Below are positions 4,451-6,207 of a DNA stretch of 6,207 nt, piece by piece (positions within the stretch are counted from its first letter, which is position 1; each line of letters starts with the position of its first letter). A program made the translations under genes and the position numbers. The notes under the pieces were generated by a model. That model was not told where the DNA came from and did not search any database. It saw only the letters and a list, made by a program, of their open reading frames with translations. The stretch comes from Ramlibacter sp. (GTDB lineage: Bacteria > Pseudomonadota > Gammaproteobacteria > Burkholderiales > Burkholderiaceae_C): contig JAMPXR010000164.1 of the NCBI GenBank assembly GCA_023701085.1, positions 1 through 6,207 on the forward strand. Direction: 5' to 3'.

Positions 4451-5697
4451 CCCCCGTCGACATCGTCGCGGCGATCCTGTTCGGCGCCGCGCTCATCCAT
4501 ACCTTTTCCGTCAAGCAGCTGGAACGGCTGAGCCATCGATTCCCGCGGCACGAGGGCGTGTTCCACCTGCTGGGCGAAGTCGAGGTCGTCTTCGGTTTCT
4601 GGGCCCTGGTGATGATGCTGGCGATGGCGGCGATCGGCGGCGCCAAGTCCGCGCTGGACTATGTCGAATCGCGCCAATACACCGAACCGCTGTTCGTCTT
4701 CGTCATCATGGTGGTGGCCGCGTCCCGGCCCGTGCTCGATGCGCTGCGGGCCGCCGTCGCCATGCTCGCCCGGATGGCGCCGGCGCGCACCGAACTGGCC
4801 ACGGTGTGGCTGGGCCTGTCCTTGATACCGCTGCTCGGCTCCCTCGTCACCGAACCGGCGGCGATGACCCTGGCCGCGCTCCTGCTGGCGCCGCGGGTCT
4901 TCCGCGAGGGCTTCCCCGAGTGGCTCAAGTACGCCGCGCTGGGCGTGCTGTTCGTGAACGTATCCATCGGAGGGACGCTCACGTCCTACGCGGCCCCGCC
5001 GGTGCTGATGGTGGCGGAGGCCTGGAACTGGAATTCGGCCTTCATGGCGTCGACCTTCGGCTGGAGGGCCTGCATCGCGGTCCTGATCAACGCGACCGTC
5101 GTCACCTTCATGATGCGCAATCACCTGCAAGACATCGCGCAACCGGCGGATGGCGCCGAAAGGGCTTCCGTGCCGCTCGCCGTCAGCCTCGTGCACCTCG
5201 CTTTCCTGGCCGCGGTGGTGGCCTTCGCGCACCATCCGGTGGTCTTCATCGGCCTGTTCATGTTCTTTCTCGGCTTCACCAAGGCCTATGAGCGGCACCA
5301 GGATCCCCTGCTGGTCAGGGAAGCCTTGCTGGTCTCCTTCTTCCTGGCGGGCCTGGTGGTGCTGGGCGGCCTGCAGGACTGGTGGCTGCAGCCGATCGTG
5401 GGCGGACTCGAGCCACGGGCCCTGTTCTTCGGCGCGCTCGGACTGACCGCCATCACCGACAACGCGGCATTGACCTACCTGGGATCGCTGATCGAGGGCT
5501 TGTCGGACGAGGCGAAGTATTCCCTGGTCGCCGGCGCCGTCGCCGGCGGCGGCCTGACCGTGATCGCGAACGCGCCGAACCCGGCGGGGGTGGCGCTGCT
5601 GCGCGGCGGCTTCAACGAGGGCACGATAGGCGCGGCGGGACTGCTGGCGGGCGCTGCGCTGCCCACCGTCGTCGCGGCGCTCGCGTTCCTGCTGTAG
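4447..5697 (+). CDS. Putative Na+/H+ antiporter-family membrane protein
   Basis: A 416-residue polytopic inner-membrane protein with about ten hydrophobic segments spread over its length. It resembles the 'putative Na+/H+ antiporter' family (Pfam Na_H_antiport_2 type), a branch of the ion-transporter superfamily. Visible signatures: HLLGEVEVVFGFWA (40-53), an acidic motif in a membrane segment; SLVTEPAAMTLAALLLAP with TEP at 135-137; VSIGGTLTSYAAPPVLM (172 onward), matching the IGGT half-site; ITDNAALTYLGSL with DN at 338-339; and ANAPNPAGVALLR (374 onward). Paired EP / IGGT and DNA / NPAG motifs fit the two inverted halves of NhaD-like carriers. The predicted role is cation/proton exchange across the cytoplasmic membrane; the ion is not established. 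The ATG at 4447 starts the first membrane segment; the longer frame back to 4291 adds only polar Arg/Gln-rich sequence. The start lacks a Shine-Dalgarno sequence and overlaps the stop of a small ORF. The gene converges on boxA. Confidence 0.85.
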   Translation: MTPVDIVAAILFGAALIHTFSVKQLERLSHRFPRHEGVFHLLGEVEVVFGFWALVMMLAMAAIGGAKSALDYVESRQYTEPLFVFVIMVVAASRPVLDALRAAVAMLARMAPARTELATVWLGLSLIPLLGSLVTEPAAMTLAALLLAPRVFREGFPEWLKYAALGVLFVNVSIGGTLTSYAAPPVLMVAEAWNWNSAFMASTFGWRACIAVLINATVVTFMMRNHLQDIAQPADGAERASVPLAVSLVHLAFLAAVVAFAHHPVVFIGLFMFFLGFTKAYERHQDPLLVREALLVSFFLAGLVVLGGLQDWWLQPIVGGLEPRALFFGALGLTAITDNAALTYLGSLIEGLSDEAKYSLVAGAVAGGGLTVIANAPNPAGVALLRGGFNEGTIGAAGLLAGAALPTVVAALAFLL

Positions 5698-5701
5698 CGC
5701 C

Positions 5702-6207
5702 TCAGTACGTTTCCAGATGCAGGCGGCCGTGCTGCTTGAGTGAGGCGGCCACGGCGTCCCAGTCGAGCCCTGCTTGCAGCGCGACGTCGCGCAGCGCCAG
5801 CACCACGCCCTCTTCCATGCTCTTGAGGCCGCAGACATAGAAGAACGCGTTCGGGTCGGCCAGCAGCTGCGCGAGGTCGGCGGCGCGCTCGTGCATCGCG
5901 TCCTGCACATAACGCTTGGGCTTGTCCGGCTCGCGCGAAAACGCGAAGTTGATGTCGATGAAATCCTTGGACAGATTCTGCAGCGGACCGAAATACGGCA
6001 GTTCCTGAGGCGTGCGCGCGCCGAAGAACAGCATGAGCTTGCCGCCCTCGAATTTGCCGGAGGCGCGCAGCCGGCGCCGCCACTCGGTCATGGCGCGCAT
6101 GGGCGCCGAGCCGGTGCCGGTGCAGATCATCACGATGTGGCTGCGCGGATGGTTGGGCATCAGGAAGCTGGTGCCGAAGGGGCCGATCACCTGGACCTTC
6201 TCGCCCA
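5702..6207 (-). CDS. boxA: Benzoyl-CoA 2,3-epoxidase reductase subunit BoxA, C-terminal part
   Basis: The C-terminal 167 residues; the start lies beyond the right edge. BoxA passes electrons from NADPH through FAD and an N-terminal 2[4Fe-4S] ferredoxin domain (outside the window) to the BoxB oxygenase, which epoxidises benzoyl-CoA in the aerobic box pathway for benzoate. The visible part is the ferredoxin-NADP-reductase NADPH-binding domain: GPFGTSF near the FAD site (residues 8-14 of the fragment), [13 protein letters not shown] for the NADP pyrophosphate (27-39), [22 protein letters not shown] with the conserved Cys-Gly, and a terminal Glu-Thr-Tyr whose last aromatic residue stacks on the flavin in plant-type reductases. 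The closing GRLHLETY is what I recall for BoxA. BoxB and BoxC would be expected upstream, past the right edge. A related ferredoxin-NADP reductase is the alternative, less likely from the C-terminus. Its stop lies 4 bp from that of the converging antiporter gene. Confidence 0.87.
   Translation of the reverse strand, partial: GEKVQVIGPFGTSFLMPNHPRSHIVMICTGTGSAPMRAMTEWRRRLRASGKFEGGKLMLFFGARTPQELPYFGPLQNLSKDFIDINFAFSREPDKPKRYVQDAMHERAADLAQLLADPNAFFYVCGLKSMEEGVVLALRDVALQAGLDWDAVAASLKQHGRLHLETY

Noticed and set aside
4182..4646. N-terminal extension of the peptidase frame up to 4646
   Set aside because: The frame is open by chance; the added residues precede a clear signal sequence and lie antisense to the antiporter start. 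The ATG at 4181 gives a normal exported protein.
4348..5910. A 520-codon minus-strand open frame opposite the antiporter gene
   Set aside because: It is rich in Arg, Gln, His and Gly with no motif and runs across the boxA 3' end in a different frame. The plus strand encodes a coherent polytopic membrane protein.
1..6207. Mobile element, CRISPR array, tRNA, defence or toxin-antitoxin system
   Set aside because: No transposase, integrase, direct-repeat array, tRNA-like cloverleaf or recognised defence domain was found on either strand.

Overview
The window is a high-GC chromosomal segment of ordinary bacterial gene organisation. The GroEL with a Gly-Gly-Met tail, the NADPH-reductase subunit of aerobic benzoyl-CoA degradation (BoxA) and the overall gene style point to a betaproteobacterium, most likely Burkholderiales of the Alcaligenaceae type (Bordetella/Achromobacter-like). 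That assignment is an inference from protein character, not a database result.

Layout. The left edge holds the last 49 codons of groEL (+), followed by a long hairpin and then a textbook intrinsic terminator. About 320 bases without a convincing gene follow, containing two inverted repeats. Next come four minus-strand genes. Read in their own direction (right to left) they are an exported M1-type metallopeptidase-like protein (2094-4181), a small FMN split-barrel protein of the pyridoxamine-phosphate-oxidase/HugZ type (1592-2080, 13 bp behind the peptidase and surely co-transcribed), an unrecognised 89-residue basic helical protein with its own sigma70-like promoter (1054-1323), and a DUF805 inner-membrane protein (555-920). 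Divergent from the peptidase is a plus-strand unit: a possible 38-codon small ORF (4334-4450) whose stop overlaps the start of a 416-residue membrane protein of the putative Na+/H+ antiporter family (4447-5697). The antiporter gene converges on boxA (5702 to beyond the right edge, minus strand) with only 4 bp between the two stop codons.

How the genes work together. There is no sign of a single pathway across the window. It is a junction of housekeeping (groEL), envelope/transport (DUF805, antiporter, exported peptidase) and the end of an aromatic-catabolism locus (boxA). The tightest functional units are the peptidase/FMN-protein pair and the small ORF/antiporter pair. I found no mobile element, CRISPR array, tRNA or rRNA, and nothing that looks like a new defence or biosynthetic system. 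The points most worth following are the coupled small ORF, the groEL 3' untranslated structure, and the non-canonical active-site layout of the M1-like protein.
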